Shown here piece after piece: positions 14,867-23,900 of a stretch of DNA of 39,442 nucleotides (its first letter is position 1; each line of letters starts with the position of its first letter). The DNA is taken from IMG/VR virus record IMGVR_UViG_2166559002_000003, positions 1 to 39,442 of that record; one strand, written 5' to 3'. The notes beneath the pieces are model-generated. The model searched no databases, was not told the origin of the DNA, and was given only the letters and a program-made list of their open reading frames with translations. Origin of the DNA: a virus. A program made the position numbers and the translations under genes.

Positions 14867-15174
14867 ACCCATCCGTCACCACCGCCCATTCCACATGCCA
14901 GGGTACCGCTCGGACACTGGGCTGCTCCCTGGCGAAGCTGCTCGCGGACCAGAGCAACGCTCTGGACCTTCTCAGCTCGCAGCTCGACACACTCCAGCAA
15001 GCCCTGGAATTCATTCTCGCGGAGCCTGACTCGACAGACGCTGCAGTGCCGTGCCCGCCCGACGCCGAGCCGCCCACTTCTCTCGCGGGTAAGCAGGTCC
15101 ACGACAACACGGTGCGCATCCACCGCCTGGCCGCAGGGCTTGGCCTCTTCACGGAGAGGGTCAATCTGCAATGA
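14863..15174 (+). CDS. Hypothetical protein, 103 aa
   Basis: ATG 14863 overlaps the previous stop, with GGAG upstream. A long helix (LAKLLADQSNALDLLSSQLD to QQALEFILAEP) is followed by a Pro-rich linker and a second helix (KQVHDNTVRIHRLAAGLGLF). No Cys pattern or membrane segment. Two helices with a flexible linker could dimerise. No family recognised. It is coupled to the last gene of the operon by an ATGA overlap. Confidence 0.5.
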   Translation: MNPSVTTAHSTCQGTARTLGCSLAKLLADQSNALDLLSSQLDTLQQALEFILAEPDSTDAAVPCPPDAEPPTSLAGKQVHDNTVRIHRLAAGLGLFTERVNLQ

Positions 15175-15470
15175 AAACGTCGATCGACCCGCCACTCGGC
15201 CCCGTGGCCATCTTCCCTCCATCGGAGCGCGTGCTTCGGTTCCCATCCCTGGAGTTCTTCAGATACGACCACCTACCGCCGCACCTCCAGGCGGTTGCGC
15301 TACCGTTTTACAATCTCGCGCAGGACGTCGCCCGCACGTGGTTCGACCAGGGCGTACCTGGCGAGCGCTGCGCCCAGATGCTCGGGCGAGAGGACCAGAC
15401 CAGCTTGGCCCTCCAGAAGCTGCTCGAAGCGAAGGACGCCGCTGTGCGCGCGGCCTTGCCACTCAAGTAA
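15171..15470 (+). CDS. Conserved phage protein with C-terminal 'KLLEAKDAAVRA' helix
   Basis: 99 residues from ATG 15171, overlapping the previous stop. FFRYDHLPPHLQAVALPFYN, then LAQDVARTWFDQ and LQKLLEAKDAAVRAALP match a small protein found in many siphoviruses and podoviruses ('F.Y.HLP.HLQ.VS.PF..LA ... LRKLLEAKDAAVRA'), usually encoded next to the lysis or late region. Its molecular role is unknown to me. It is the last plus-strand gene, and its TAA is directly adjacent to the stop of the convergent lipoprotein gene. Confidence 0.65.
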   Translation: MKTSIDPPLGPVAIFPPSERVLRFPSLEFFRYDHLPPHLQAVALPFYNLAQDVARTWFDQGVPGERCAQMLGREDQTSLALQKLLEAKDAAVRAALPLK

Positions 15471-15764
15471 CTACCGCCAGCGCCACAGCCCGAGACCGGC
15501 CAGCAGGGTGAGGCCAAGGGCAGCCGGCACCCATGGCCAGTCCGCCGCAGCCGTCACCTCTTCCGGCGCGGGGGCCGCGGGCTCGGCGTCCACAACCACC
15601 GTGGCTGTCACCCCCGAGCCGCCCCCTCCTGCCAGCAGCTCTGTCGATCCCGGGAGGGATAGGTAGACGGAGACGTGGACCGGCCCGGGGCGGCTGGCCG
15701 GCGTCCCGCAGGCCGGCAGCAGGGCGCCGAGCAGCAGCAGCAGGGTCCAGCGCCAGCTGATCAT
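15471..15764 (-). CDS. Small lipoprotein with C-terminal TM, candidate unimolecular spanin
   Basis: 97 residues from ATG 15762-15764, overlapping the preceding stop as ATGA; the frame is open further upstream but that part is a shadow. Residues 1-18 form a lipoprotein signal (ISWRWTLLLLLGALLPAC) with lipobox LPAC and Cys19. A 55-residue periplasmic stretch rich in Gly, Val, Ala and Pro follows. Residues about 77-94 form a C-terminal transmembrane segment ending WRWR. An outer-membrane lipid anchor plus an inner-membrane segment is the layout of T1 gp11-type u-spanins, which fuse the two membranes in the last lysis step. It is last in the cluster of small membrane genes. It is shorter than T1 gp11, and the role is inferred from topology. 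Confidence 0.6.
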   Translation of the reverse strand: MISWRWTLLLLLGALLPACGTPASRPGPVHVSVYLSLPGSTELLAGGGGSGVTATVVVDAEPAAPAPEEVTAAADWPWVPAALGLTLLAGLGLWRWR

Positions 15765-16075
15765 CCAGCGCCACCCGTCGAGCCGCGCCGCATGAGCGCG
15801 CTGCGCACCTCGCGCAGGTCTCGCTGGGTCTCGGCCATCTGTCGCTCCAGGGATTCCACGCGAGCCTCGGCACGAGACGGCCCGTGCTCGACTCGCTTGG
15901 CCTTGCGCAGGGCGCCGAAGGCCATGGCCAGGGTCCCGAGCAGCCCCCCTCCTGCGGCGCCCGCCAGGGGGTCTACAGCGCCCAACAACCCAGCAAGGCC
16001 CTGGGCGTCGGGGGCGTCGCCGTTCCACCAGCCAGCGAGCAGGAAGCCAGCCAGCGCGGCGATCAGGCTGCTCAC
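15761..16075 (-). CDS. Small membrane protein with coiled-coil tail, candidate holin
   Basis: 104 residues from a GTG (16073-16075) overlapping the preceding stop. Two hydrophobic segments lie at residues 2-17 (SSLIAALAGFLLAGWW) and about 27-55 (Gly/Ala/Leu-rich). A basic link and a coiled coil (RAEARVESLERQMAETQRDL) follow. Two-TM proteins in a lysis cluster are often holins. The long cytoplasmic coil also resembles phage XkdA/hemolysin-XhlA-like proteins. It lies between two other membrane proteins with ATGA/GTGA coupling. Confidence 0.5.
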   Translation of the reverse strand: MSSLIAALAGFLLAGWWNGDAPDAQGLAGLLGAVDPLAGAAGGGLLGTLAMAFGALRKAKRVEHGPSRAEARVESLERQMAETQRDLREVRSALMRRGSTGGAG

Positions 16076-16368
16076 GGGTCAGCCGGCCAGCGGGACAGCC
16101 TGGTGGCGATGGCCTGGTCGTAGGACGCCACGCTTGGGAACGACCGGCGCAGCACCACGATGTGGAGCCGGCCCCCGCCCGCTTCTGTGTGCCACCACTC
16201 GGTGCGATCGGCCAAGGCCATGACCTGACCCTTCACAGCCGCAAGCTGCTGCTCGCACATGGCCAGGCGATCGTCCCGTCTCTGCTCTGCCCTCACGCCC
16301 CACGTCGCGGCGCCGCCCAGCACCGCGGCGAGCGCCACCATCCACCACACCTGTGCCTTGGTCTTCAT
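16072..16368 (-). CDS. N-terminally anchored membrane protein, lysis cluster (98 aa)
   Basis: ATG 16366-16368. An N-terminal segment (KAQVWWMVALAAVLGGAATW) acts as a membrane anchor. It is followed by a helical stretch with a single Cys (LAMCEQQLAAVKGQVMAL) and a more beta-like C-terminus. The topology resembles Rz-like inner-membrane spanins, but the soluble part is short and not clearly coiled. With a u-spanin candidate two genes downstream, another role (antiholin or accessory) is possible. Confidence 0.5.
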   Translation of the reverse strand: MKTKAQVWWMVALAAVLGGAATWGVRAEQRRDDRLAMCEQQLAAVKGQVMALADRTEWWHTEAGGGRLHIVVLRRSFPSVASYDQAIATRLSRWPADP

Positions 16369-16405
16369 GCCCTTGGCAGCGCGTCGAGCCGGCCCCAGCG
16401 GACAC

Positions 16406-16714
16406 CTATCTGCCCCCCGAAGGCTCGGGCACGCGGAGATCCGGGTTCAGCTCCTGGAATCGCTGCACCCACGCGGCCAGGTCTGCCCTCCGCAGGTGCT
16501 CAGCCGCGGCCGCGCGCCCGTCCGCCGCCATCCGGTCCATCCCGGCCTTGATGTCTTCCACGCCCTGCTCGACCCGCTCCAGCCGACCGTCGAACTTCGC
16601 GGTCGTCGAAGCGAACTGCCAGGTCCCCACGATCAGAGCCACCACGACCACCATCGGCAGCAGCAGCTCGCCACCCTCGCCCAGCCGCACCTTCCAGCCT
16701 CCATCGCCGGCCAA
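16406..16714 (-). CDS. Membrane protein with coiled coil, 102 aa, TTG start
   Basis: The frame begins at TTG 16712-16714, with GGAGG eight bases upstream on the minus strand, so the TTG start is well supported. A hydrophobic segment at about 17-33 (ELLLPMVVVVALIVGTWQFA) is followed by a helical coil (FDGRLERVEQGVEDIKAGMD) and a helix ending LRVPEPSGGR. First gene after the tail protein and first of the lysis cluster. It could be a holin or a spanin partner; no family assigned. Confidence 0.5.
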   Translation of the reverse strand: MAGDGGWKVRLGEGGELLLPMVVVVALIVGTWQFASTTAKFDGRLERVEQGVEDIKAGMDRMAADGRAAAAEHLRRADLAAWVQRFQELNPDLRVPEPSGGR

Positions 16715-16717
16715 CGA

Positions 16718-19687
16718 TCAGACCTCCGTGATATGCACCACCTCGTCCACACCGTCAGGGCTGCGCACCCAGACGGCCCCCTTGCCAGCCAGGCGGCGGG
16801 GCTCGGGGTTGCCGACCAGACCGCCGGCACGCGGGTGAACTGGCATCGGGACACCCGCCACCGTGCCGTCGGGCGCCGTGTAAGCGTCCTCGGTCACCAG
16901 GGTCTCCACCAGGCGCGGACCCAGAAGAAACACGTCCTCGTTGTCAGCCACGGCCGAGGCCAACCCCGGGGCGAAGGTGATCGAGGAGGCCGTGTCGCTG
17001 TCCGTGGTGTTGTCCACCGATCGGATCAGGTACTCGGTCCCCAGGTCGCCCTTCAGAACGAAGCGCTCGCCCACCCGGGGCAGCGGCTTGATGTGCCCGG
17101 CGCCGTTGTCCAGCACCAGGCTGGTGGCCGCGGCGAGGGCGCTACCCTTCGACAGGCAGGCGCCAGGCGCCCGGGCGGTCCCCGGGCCGTAGTCGCCGAA
17201 CGAGATCACCTCAACGTGGCTCTCGCGCAGGGGGTTCGGGGCGGCCGCCAGCACCCAGGGACTGGCCTGCTGCGCCACGGCCAGGTGCGCCTGGATGTAG
17301 TCGGCCATCGACCGCCAGCGGGTCGTGAAGTCCGAGATCACCGCGTCGATCTGACGGACGGCCCCGTTCGCCACGGCGTTGAGATCGACGAACTCTTCCT
17401 TGGTCACCACCGTGTAGGCCAGCGGGCACATCTTCATGAGCCAGTAGTGCGCATAGGAGCTGTGGGCCGATTTGATGCCCTGCCCGTCGGTGCCCACATA
17501 TCCGAAGTTGCTGCCGTAGGCCGGCGCCGCCAGCACCTCGGGCTCGATGCCCGCGTTGCAGGAGGCCCAGACCGGCATGGCCGCGTTCTCCGCCGCCAGG
17601 CCGAGCCAGCTGCCGCTGGCGGGCCACTGGCTGTCCTGGTTCGCGTAGTACACCGGCGAGAGCAGCAGCGACAGGTTGCCGTCGACGGCGGTCTTCACGT
17701 CGTCCGCCGGAACGTCCCACGCCCCGCTGTTCTTGAGCGCCAGCTGCCAGGCCGCCGGCCCGCCGTTGGCCAGCACCTTGCGCCAGGCCACCATGGTCAT
17801 GAGCGGGTTGGCGATCGCCAGGCAGTTGGGCCGGGTGCTCTCGGCGCGCTGCCCGCCCGCCGCGATGTTCTCGGCGATCAGCGCCTTGTCCCCCGAGAGC
17901 CCGCACCACTGGACCAGCTGGGCGCCCGAACTGCCGCCGTACACGGCCAGGCGGGAAGGGTCGATCGGCAGCTCGTCGCCGCCCGACCCGCCCCCGATGC
18001 CGAAGTACTTCACGTGCTGCACGATCCACTCGGCAGCCCGCCAGGGCGTCAGGAACTCCATGTCGAGCCACGGGTGCGTCCCCGCCCAGCCCGACGGTAG
18101 GGCGCCCGGGTAGGGGGTCGCCGTCGCCGGACCCCCATCGACCTGCACCATGGCACCGTTGCCGCGCACGTAGGCCGCACCGAACTGGCCATTGGACGGG
18201 TTGAAAGTCGCCTCGCTGGTCAGGATCCCGGTCGGCCCACCGCGCACCGCCGGCGCAGTGAAGGACACGATGGCGATGCCTAGCTCCAGAAGCATCTTCT
18301 GCGGCACCTGGGCCGCCCCGATGGACGTGAGCAGGCTGTCCTGGATGTAGCCCTGGCTGCTGCTCCAGAGGCACGCCGGGTAGCCGCCAGGCGGCATCGG
18401 GAAGCGCACCGGGTCCGGCAGGATCCCGTTGCAGCGCAGGATCGGGTGGCTGGTCACCCCGGCCGGCTCGTACTGGCGATTCGTCCAGCCGTTGGGGTTG
18501 GGGGAGCTGGGCGTCCAGGTCTGCACCGTGCCCGCCGACGTGATCGCCATGCTCACCGTGCGCGGCCGGGCTGCCTGGCGCAGCGCCTTCCAGGGCTCTC
18601 GCCGGTGGAAGTCCGCCACGTCGAAGCGCTCGCCCTTCACGACCGCCTCATCCACCTGATCGAGGAAGGTCACGGCATCCCGCACCGCCGGCGTGTCCGC
18701 CGTGCCCACGGTGCCGGGCACCTTGAGCATCAGATCGCTGCCATGGGTCGGCGCGAAGCCGTCCCCCGACACCGCCAGGGAGCGCACGCGATCCGGCCAG
18801 GCCCGGCGAGCAATCTCCACCCCCAGGATGGAGTTGTTGCTCGCCTCCGTGCCGGGCGGGATCGGGTCTCCCCCCAGCGCTTCGAACACGACGCCCGTGG
18901 CCGCGTAGGCCGAGGCCATCCACATGGGAGGCATCCGGGCACCCTTCAACGCCTTGCTGTACTCGGCGAAGAAGAACGGGCTGAAACCCTCCAGGTACTC
19001 CGCCGACAGGTCGCCCAGGATCGTCGCCGGCGTGTCGGGCGCCCCGTCCTTCGCAGCCACGGCGAAGCCAAGCCCCAGGGACAGGCTCGGCAAGTGCACA
19101 GTGCCCTCCAGCGTGACCAGGCCGGCCAGGCGCGGGTCCCATCCGTACTGACGATCGACCGCCCGGTCGCCGTACTCCGCTTCGACCCAGGGACGCAGAG
19201 CACCCCAGCAGAGCGACTGGAACCCTGTCCCTGAGGACAGCCCGAACATCCGATCGGGGTCGATGTTGTAGGCCGCCGCGTTCTCTTTCAGGAACTGCAG
19301 GGCGTAAACGATGTCCTTGTTGTACGCCTGGCGGGTCTTGTCGCCGAAGTTGGGATGACTCGGCAGGTGCGCGGCCCCGGCGCCCGTGATCGCAGCACCG
19401 GCCACGGTCAGGCCGATCGACACCACCACCCAGCCCCGCCCCAGCGCCTCGTTGCACATGATGTCATCGAACAGCACCGAATCGTCGTCGTAGCTGCTCT
19501 TCACCGTGGAAGCCGTCCAGCCGTTGAAGACCACGTGCACCAGGCACGGACGCGGGCGAGTGGGGCCGCCCGCGGCGTTCGTCACCCCGGTGCCAGCGAA
19601 CACGCTCAGACGCTGGCCCGAGTGGCTGGTCACGTCCGAGGGCGTGTAGTCCAGGGACGGGGCGATCGGAGTCCAGGTCTGGGTCAT
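16718..19687 (-). CDS. Tail-associated protein with two tandem alpha/beta-hydrolase domains
   Basis: 989 residues, between the ejection region and the lysis genes where podoviruses carry the receptor-binding tailspike or fibre. The sequence is internally duplicated. Residues 1-27 (TQTWTPIAPSL...DVTSH) align with residues about 388-414 (VQTWTPSSPNP...GVTSH). Each copy continues into an esterase-like fold with a GxSxG nucleophile elbow: DRMFGLSSGTGFQSL near 149 and RLAVYGGSSGAQLVQW near 580. Candidate acidic and His residues follow in each. Residues about 840-989 form a separate beta-rich C-terminal domain (LSKGSALAAATSLVLDNGAG onwards). It probably removes acyl groups from, or cleaves, host surface polymer during adsorption. 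The substrate is unknown; polyester-depolymerase-like activity cannot be excluded. The start ATG follows a 96-base gap. Confidence 0.75.
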   Translation of the reverse strand: MTQTWTPIAPSLDYTPSDVTSHSGQRLSVFAGTGVTNAAGGPTRPRPCLVHVVFNGWTASTVKSSYDDDSVLFDDIMCNEALGRGWVVVSIGLTVAGAAITGAGAAHLPSHPNFGDKTRQAYNKDIVYALQFLKENAAAYNIDPDRMFGLSSGTGFQSLCWGALRPWVEAEYGDRAVDRQYGWDPRLAGLVTLEGTVHLPSLSLGLGFAVAAKDGAPDTPATILGDLSAEYLEGFSPFFFAEYSKALKGARMPPMWMASAYAATGVVFEALGGDPIPPGTEASNNSILGVEIARRAWPDRVRSLAVSGDGFAPTHGSDLMLKVPGTVGTADTPAVRDAVTFLDQVDEAVVKGERFDVADFHRREPWKALRQAARPRTVSMAITSAGTVQTWTPSSPNPNGWTNRQYEPAGVTSHPILRCNGILPDPVRFPMPPGGYPACLWSSSQGYIQDSLLTSIGAAQVPQKMLLELGIAIVSFTAPAVRGGPTGILTSEATFNPSNGQFGAAYVRGNGAMVQVDGGPATATPYPGALPSGWAGTHPWLDMEFLTPWRAAEWIVQHVKYFGIGGGSGGDELPIDPSRLAVYGGSSGAQLVQWCGLSGDKALIAENIAAGGQRAESTRPNCLAIANPLMTMVAWRKVLANGGPAAWQLALKNSGAWDVPADDVKTAVDGNLSLLLSPVYYANQDSQWPASGSWLGLAAENAAMPVWASCNAGIEPEVLAAPAYGSNFGYVGTDGQGIKSAHSSYAHYWLMKMCPLAYTVVTKEEFVDLNAVANGAVRQIDAVISDFTTRWRSMADYIQAHLAVAQQASPWVLAAAPNPLRESHVEVISFGDYGPGTARAPGACLSKGSALAAATSLVLDNGAGHIKPLPRVGERFVLKGDLGTEYLIRSVDNTTDSDTASSITFAPGLASAVADNEDVFLLGPRLVETLVTEDAYTAPDGTVAGVPMPVHPRAGGLVGNPEPRRLAGKGAVWVRSPDGVDEVVHITEV

Positions 19688-19783
19688 GGCAGGGCGCTCC
19701 TCGGCGGGGTCGCAGGTCGCGGGCTCCGCCCGAGCGTTACAGGACCCCCCGCCCGTTCAATACCGGCGGCTGGTACTCCAGCC

Positions 19784-20104
19784 TCAGATGGTCTCCGTGC
19801 CGGCCTCCTGCTCGCCCGATTCGCTCCCCGTGTCCTTCTTCACCTGGTAGGGCATCCAGCAGCAGTACCCCGCCCGGTGTCTGTTGGGCGGGAGGTATGG
19901 GTTCTCATCGACATCCGGCTGCACAAGCGGCACGCTGGCGTGAGGGGATGGATCGCCGGACGTGCCAAACACGCAGAGCGACACCAGGTTGTCGTTGTGC
20001 ACGGAGACCACCAGGGCCGCCAGAGGGACACCGTAAGGGCCGAGGGTGAGCTCGTGCTGAAGGGGGTAGTAGTGAACGACGCGACCGACGGTGGGCTTGA
20101 TCAT
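19784..20104 (-). CDS. Conserved phage hypothetical protein, 106 aa
   Basis: ATG 20102-20104 with GGAG seven bases upstream. KPTVGRVVHYYPLQHELTLG, LAALVVSVHNDNLVSLCVFG and YCCWMPYQVKKDTGS follow the pattern of a small beta-rich phage protein ('PTVGR.V.Y.P......AAIV..VH.D..VNL.VF.......WMPYQ'). I recall it only as a hypothetical protein, often near tail or lysis genes. It may be a virion or tail accessory; no catalytic residues are evident. Confidence 0.65.
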   Translation of the reverse strand: MIKPTVGRVVHYYPLQHELTLGPYGVPLAALVVSVHNDNLVSLCVFGTSGDPSPHASVPLVQPDVDENPYLPPNRHRAGYCCWMPYQVKKDTGSESGEQEAGTETI

Positions 20105-20290
20105 GGATCATCTCCAGGGGCTGGGCCGCAGGGTGGGACCGCCGCATCGTGGCCCGCCCACCGTGGCCGTTCAACGGACGGGGGTGGCTCAGAACGGAAA
20201 GCGCCCCGGATGCCCCGAATCGCGGGGCGGGACACCCGGGACGCACACTCTTGCGAAGCGTCGCGCATCGTACCCCCACCAAGGTCGCGA
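20105..20290. other. Intergenic gap downstream of the giant gene, with hairpin
   Basis: 186 bases with no gene. A perfect 6-bp stem (GCCCCG/CGGGGC, 20212-20228, 5-base loop) could form in RNA from either strand. No T-run follows, so termination is doubtful. A processing or stability hairpin between the giant gene and the tail genes is possible. Confidence 0.4.
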
Positions 20291-20953
20291 TCAACGCTTC
20301 CGCGGCGCCCCGACCAGCACGGCGGAGATCGGAGCCTCCCCGTCCAGCCAGGCCCGCGCGCCCCGGTAGCTCTCCATGGCCTGCGTCATCGGGAGGTGGG
20401 CCACGATGCCCGACAGTGACAGGAATGCCCGGACAGCGGCCTCGTCCATCTCCCCTTGAGCCGCCTGCGCCCAGGCGTTCATGCCCTCCTGCAGCACGCC
20501 GGCTCCGGCTGTCCCCTGGTAGCGGAACCCCCGAGCCGCGGCCCCGAACTCCCTCAACCCCACCCAGAGGCCCAGCACCTCGGCTGCCGTCCGCCGGGCT
20601 GTCTCCTTGAGGAACGGCTCGTCGTCATCGTCCCCGCGGAGCATGTGGGTCATGATCTGTTCCCAGATCATGGGCGCGATGAAGATCAGGGTCATTTCCA
20701 TCGCCCAGCGAGCCACCGTCTTCGGGTCGCGCACCTTCATGCGCGCCGTGGACTCGGCCGTCAGGTTCAGGGTGCGGCTTGCGAACCCGTAGAACGTGGT
20801 CCACATCTTCTGCCACTCGCTGCCCCGAGCGATGCCGGCCATCTCGGCGACGCGCCCGCTGCCCTGGCTGGCCACCACAGCAGCGTCCGCAAGCTCGATC
20901 GCCACGGGATCCCAATCCAGCGGGTCGTGCGCCTTGCCAGCCGGCGGCAGCAC
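20291..20953 (-). CDS. C-terminal continuation of the giant polyvalent protein in the -1 frame
   Basis: From the G6 run at 20953-20958 the protein-like sequence leaves the long frame and continues in the -1 frame: VLPPAGKAHDPLDWDPVAIE, then ADAAVVASQGSGRVAEMAGI, WQKMWTTFYGFASRTLNL and a hydrophobic helix (ARWAMEMTLIFIAPMIWEQI), to TAG-side residues ISAVLVGAPRKR. The 220 residues match the helical, partly membrane-like C-terminal domain typical of large phage polyvalent proteins. The long frame instead gives Arg/Trp/Ser-rich sequence and stops at 20767. No ribosome binding site or start is seen for independent translation, so this is either reached by frameshifting or separated by an indel. 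Confidence 0.8.
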   Translation of the reverse strand: MLPPAGKAHDPLDWDPVAIELADAAVVASQGSGRVAEMAGIARGSEWQKMWTTFYGFASRTLNLTAESTARMKVRDPKTVARWAMEMTLIFIAPMIWEQIMTHMLRGDDDDEPFLKETARRTAAEVLGLWVGLREFGAAARGFRYQGTAGAGVLQEGMNAWAQAAQGEMDEAAVRAFLSLSGIVAHLPMTQAMESYRGARAWLDGEAPISAVLVGAPRKR

Positions 20954-23900
20954 CCCCCGGCCTTCTCGTAGGCCGCGATCCAGCTCGGCAGGTCCACCAT
21001 GGCCTGAGTGAAGGCCAGCAGGGCGAAGCTGCTGCGCTGGATCGCCCCGTGCACGTCTCGGCCTCGGGACACCTGAGCAAAGCGCCGGTACTGTTCCGCC
21101 ACTTCGCGCTGGAACGTCTTGTCGCGGTTGGCCATGGAGCTGCTGGCCTGTATGACCTGGTGGTAGATGGCTGCCACCTGCAGAGGCTGGGAGGCCAGCC
21201 GGGTGATGGCTCGCAGCACAGGGATCGGCCCGGACACCACCATCGACTGCGTGATGCCACCCAGGTTGATGAGGTTCGTCGTGATCCGCCATCCGAGCCG
21301 CATCACGATGGTGCCGGCCCGCATCTGGCCGAAGACACGCGCTCCCGCGTCGTTCAGGGCGCCCGTGCCCATGGCCATGTCCCGGTAGGCGTTCAGGAAC
21401 TGCCGGTAGACCGCCTCCCCGTAGCGCTCCTCGATCGCCAAGCGGACAGGCTCTCCGTGCAGCACCGCCTGCATGTCCCGCAGCGCTTCGAGGTGAGTGA
21501 TCATGTGAACCGCCTCGGCCAGGTGTCCCGTCACCACGCCGAAGTCCAGCCGCAGATGGTCGTTCACGTGCCTCGCGCGCTCGATCATCGAGCCGGCCTT
21601 GGTGGACACCCGCGTTGCCGTCCCGGTCTTGAACCGCTCCAGCTGCTGCTCCGGGCTGAGCTCATGGATCCACTTCGCCCCCGCGTACTTGATCCGGTGG
21701 TAGCCGCCCTGCCAGCGCACGGTCTCGCCACTCGGGCTCTTGGACGCGAAGGCGGTGGCCGGCACCTTGATCGGGGCGATGCCCTTGATCCGTTCCCAGA
21801 GCGCCTTGCTCTCCGGCCAGAAGCTGTTTTCCAGGTCCCAGATGATGGCGGCCATCTGGGCGTGCCGCGGCTCCAGCGTGTCCAGGATCGCCTGCACCTG
21901 GCGCGAGTCGAACGTTGTGAGCAGCCGCTCTCGCCCCTCCCTGTTGCCGTTGTTGAGCGCCACCATGAAGCGCTGCTGAAGGGACAGCGGGATGTCCACC
22001 CCAGGGATCTCTCGCGGCCGACCCCACTCCCGACGATCCTCGTCGGTGAACAGCTCGCGCATGGCACTCAGCTGCTCGTTGATCCGATCGGCGTGGGCCA
22101 CCTCGGCGTTTTCGGCACGAATCCCAGGACGCACCAGGAACTGACTCAGAGGCCCGTCGTCCGAGCCGTCGATCTGTCGTGCCAGGCTGTCGATCGCCCG
22201 GTGGGCCGAGCTGAAGTGAGCCAGCTTTCCCTGCCGCTCCTGGTACGCGATCTTCCGCGGCGCTCGGCTGTGCTCGACCCGCCTCGCCACCGCTACCTGG
22301 GCATCCTCGGCGCGCATCCGGCGCCGCACGGTGGTCATCCAGCCCTTGCTCTGCCCGAAGTGACGCACCTGCTTCCAGGCGTCCATCACGTCCTCGATCT
22401 GATCCACCGTCAGGTCGGTGTAGAGCACCCGGGCCTCGGGCCGGTCGTCCAGGATCCAGGGCATGATGTCCGGCGCCAGCTCGCCCGCCTTGTCCAGGGA
22501 CGCCAGCCAGCCGGCCAAGGACATGGTGGGCTGCAGGTCGGGGTTGCTGTACTGCCGTTCCAGGCCCACGCGCTGCAGCAGGCGCAGCAGCTGCCGGCGG
22601 GCCTCCACGCTGCCCCGGCCCACGCCCGCCATGATGTCCTTGCGGCGCAGGAACTTGGCGTAGTCGATCAGCTTCTTCAGCGCCTTCTCGGCGACCAGCG
22701 CCAGGCGGAACGATTCGTAGTTGAACAGCTCCCGCTCCTTCGCCTGGGCCGCCGCGTAGAACTCGCCTTTCCTGACCAGCGCGGCCGATTTGCTGCTCTC
22801 CCGGCGCGCCGCGGCCAGGAAGGCGTTGGGACGGATCCGATTCACGGGCAGCGAAGCCATGGCGGCGGCTGCCTGCTTGCGGATCTGCGGCAGCGTCTTG
22901 GCGCCGGGCAGGGCGCGCCGGCGGTGGGTCACCTGGGGGGCCACCGCGGAGCCGGCCATGGTGGCCGTCGCCTGCCCACCCTCAGCCAGGTCCGCCCGCC
23001 GGCGGAGCAGCCGGCGGTACTCGCTGAAGATCCGGCGAGATCTCGATTCGGTGTCCCTGGCCCGCCTCTGGAGCGCCCTGATCGAAGCCGTGCCCATGAG
23101 CTCAGGGTGCTGCTCCTGCAGCGCCTGGCGGGCCATGCGGTCCACCACGTCATCGCGGCGCTCGGCCACGGTCACCATCCCGTTCAGCAGCACGTCGGCA
23201 GACCGCGCACCGAACGATTCAGCGGCCTCGGCCGGGGTCATCCCGTCGTCGGCAAGAACTCCCATCCCCTCCAGCGCAAGCGTCAGGGATCCGTCCTCGC
23301 CGTACTCCGCCTCGACGGCCGCGCGCGACAGCTTGCCCTGGGCCGATGCGGGCAGGTGAGTCCCGTCAGGGTGCTGCCCGTCGCGCATGTTGGCCAGCGC
23401 CACGGCAGGGGGCGTGTTGCCCAGCTCCTTGGACGCCTTGCGGCGCAGCGATGCCATGCGCCTGCTCCGCTTCTCCTTGACCAGCTCGGCCAGACTCATC
23501 GCGGTCGCTCGGCCCGCCGCCACCACCCCGTCCGCCTCATCGTCCGACACACTCTTGAGGTAGGCGGCTCGGTCCGCCTCCGACAGATCCGCGAGGGTGT
23601 CCTCGGGCAGCGGCTCGGCCGTCAGCTCGTACCGGTCGGCCGCGATCTCCTCGTCCGTGGCCAGCATCCGCTCGAACACCCCGCGGATCTCAGGCGACAG
23701 CTCGAACTCGAACCCCGCGGCCCGGTAGATGCCCTTGATCGAGTCGTAGAGCGCCGTCATCCAGCTGTGAATCGCCGCGAACGCCCCGCGCAGCTTCTTC
23801 GACGGCGCCTTGCCATCCATCAGCCAGGCCTCGAAGGTCCGCGCGATCTTCTCGTGGTGTGCTGTCGTCAGCTGGCTTACGTGACTCACCCCGACGTAGG

